Assembly: GCA_002367335.1 (NCBI GenBank)
Contig: DFBI01000137.1
Location: 1-15,202 of the forward strand
Reading direction: 5' to 3'
Length of the DNA: 15,202 nucleotides
Source of the DNA: Syntrophaceae bacterium UBA3084
GTDB lineage: Bacteria > Desulfobacterota > Syntrophia > Syntrophales > UBA6807
Below are positions 14,621 to 15,202 of this stretch, piece after piece; the stretch's first letter is position 1, and every line of letters starts with the position of its first letter. The position numbers were made by a program, and so were the translations under genes. The notes under the pieces were generated by a model, which ran no database searches, was not told where the DNA came from, and saw nothing but the letters and a program-made list of their open reading frames with translations.

Positions 14621-14674
14621 AATTCCGGGGACGCGATACTTAAATAATGTGAGCGAATATTTCAAGCAACAAGG
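14621..14674 (+). repeat. 54-bp repeat, copy 2, carrying the hsdS-like tail
   Basis: It is 81% identical to 13215-13268. The left part again reads NSGDAILK and a stop, and the right part reads VSEYFKQQG in the shifted frame. In this copy the right-hand frame continues into an intact type I specificity-subunit C-terminus. Upstream (14462-14620) there is only A/G-rich sequence with no recognised gene. Confidence 0.75.
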
Positions 14675-14717
14675 AATGATGCAGGAATTGCTCACAGGGA
14701 GGATACGCTTGGTATGA
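14649..14717 (+). pseudogene. hsdS: C-terminal remnant of a type I restriction specificity subunit
   Basis: The frame reads VSEYFKQQ and then GMMQELLTGRIRLV and stops with TGA at 14715-14717. The QGMMQELLTGRIRL ending is characteristic of HsdS C-termini, after the second central conserved helix. Nothing of the two target-recognition domains is present upstream, so this is a short scar of hsdS. Its stop overlaps the ATG of the AlbA_2 gene (ATGA at 14714-14717), the translational-coupling arrangement expected inside a type I R-M operon. This argues that the region once was an hsdM-hsdS-accessory-hsdR operon. Confidence 0.65.
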
Positions 14718-15202
14718 AGGAAAACCAGAGCATAGAATGGAAAAAGTCTTGGCGTGATGAATATATCAAGTGGATCTGTGGCTTTGCCAACGCTGCCGGC
14801 GGCACGCTCGTTATCGGCAAAAACAATAAAGGCATTGTCACCGGTGTTGATAATGCGGGGAAACTTCTCGAAGACATTCCAAACAAGGTCAGAGATATTC
14901 TCGGCATAATAGTCGATGTAAATCTGAAAACAGCAAAAGGGAAAGACTTTCTGGAAATCCCAGTCGATGCCTATCCCTATCCGGTGAGCTCTATAAAGGA
15001 CAATACCATTATCGCAGTGGAAGCACCAAACAGGAGCTCAAGGGTGCTGCCCTGAATGCCTTTCTCCTGAAAAAATATGGTCTGCACTGGGACGGTGTCC
15101 CGGTGCCGAATTTACTGCCCGATTCTCGTGAGGAAAAAGCGTTTGAACTTTTCGCGGGGAAAGCCGTCAAAAGAAAGCGTCTGGAAGATTCGGTATTGCG
15201 GG
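14714..15202 (+). pseudogene. AlbA_2/Schlafen-type domain gene, frameshifted, running off the right end
   Basis: The product begins NQSIEWKKSWRDEYIKWICG (4-23), then FANAAGGTLVIGKNNKGIVTG (24-44) and LLEDIPNKVRDILGIIVDVN (51-70). This is the AlbA_2 domain of putative Schlafen-like DNA-binding/ATPase regulators, often encoded next to hsdS and hsdR. After PYPVS the frame fails: CTCT at 14989-14992 has one CT too many. Removing one CT restores S-Y-K-G-Q and the rest, YHYRSGSTKQELKGAALNAF, GLHWDGVPVPNLLPDSREEK, open to the window end. The unshifted frame stops at 15055. AGGGAGG (14696-14702) is 11 nt upstream of the ATG, a long gap, so coupling to the hsdS tail probably mattered. The gene is either recently inactivated or affected by a sequence error; the right-hand part is well preserved. 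Confidence 0.85.

Noticed and set aside
1..15202. CRISPR arrays, tRNA or rRNA genes
   Set aside because: I saw no regularly spaced repeats of CRISPR length, no cloverleaf with a T-loop GTTCRA signature, and no rRNA conserved blocks.

Overview
This 15.2-kb window reads as a mosaic defence island. Every gene I can support is on the + strand, and there are no rRNA, tRNA or CRISPR features. Base composition changes sharply from block to block: about 30% G+C in sampled lines of the AbiJ-like gene, about 55% in the HerA-like gene, and 33-38% against 65% inside the single methyltransferase gene. This points to stacked horizontal acquisitions. The host looks like a moderate-G+C Gram-negative environmental bacterium. 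A repeat beginning AATTCCGGGGACGC resembles ones I recall from Desulfobacterota-like and anammox-type genomes, but the taxonomic guess is weak.

Block 1 (58-7668) has an orphan antitoxin-like gene with an abnormal C-terminus, then three genes in tandem: a SNF2-type helicase with an acidic insert and a long C-terminal coiled coil, a beta-class N6-adenine methyltransferase (type III Mod type), and a DEAD/DEAH helicase with a C-terminal PD-(D/E)XK nuclease motif (type III Res type). Together they make a three-component modification/restriction system, essentially a type III R-M pair with an added SNF2 motor.

Block 2 (7820-9892) is a single membrane-anchored HerA/DUF87-type hexameric ATPase. An A7G7 homopolymer tract lies upstream and GC-rich hairpins lie downstream.

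Block 3 (9978-12648) is AT-richer. A small helical protein is translationally coupled to a ThsB/MTH538-like TIR protein. A 39-nt imperfect hairpin with TAAC/GTTA ends follows, then two HEPN-type proteins, the second with an AbiJ-like N-terminus. No ThsA effector and no MNT antitoxin is seen, so TIR and HEPN would be the effector candidates.

Block 4 (12846-15202) looks like the wreckage of a type I R-M accessory region: a truncated DUF262 (GmrSD-type) gene, a frameshifted and truncated rhuM, a small membrane-anchored protein with a very good sigma70 promoter, the last codons of an hsdS, and a frameshifted AlbA_2/Schlafen-type gene running off the right end. Two 81%-identical 54-bp repeats sit at the broken end of DUF262 and just upstream of the AlbA_2 gene. 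Their substitutions follow codon phase, and the phase switches frame mid-repeat.

The best candidates for something undescribed are the HerA-like ATPase next to the coupled small-protein/TIR/HEPN cluster, the SNF2-Mod-Res trio, and the origin of the paired 54-bp repeats.
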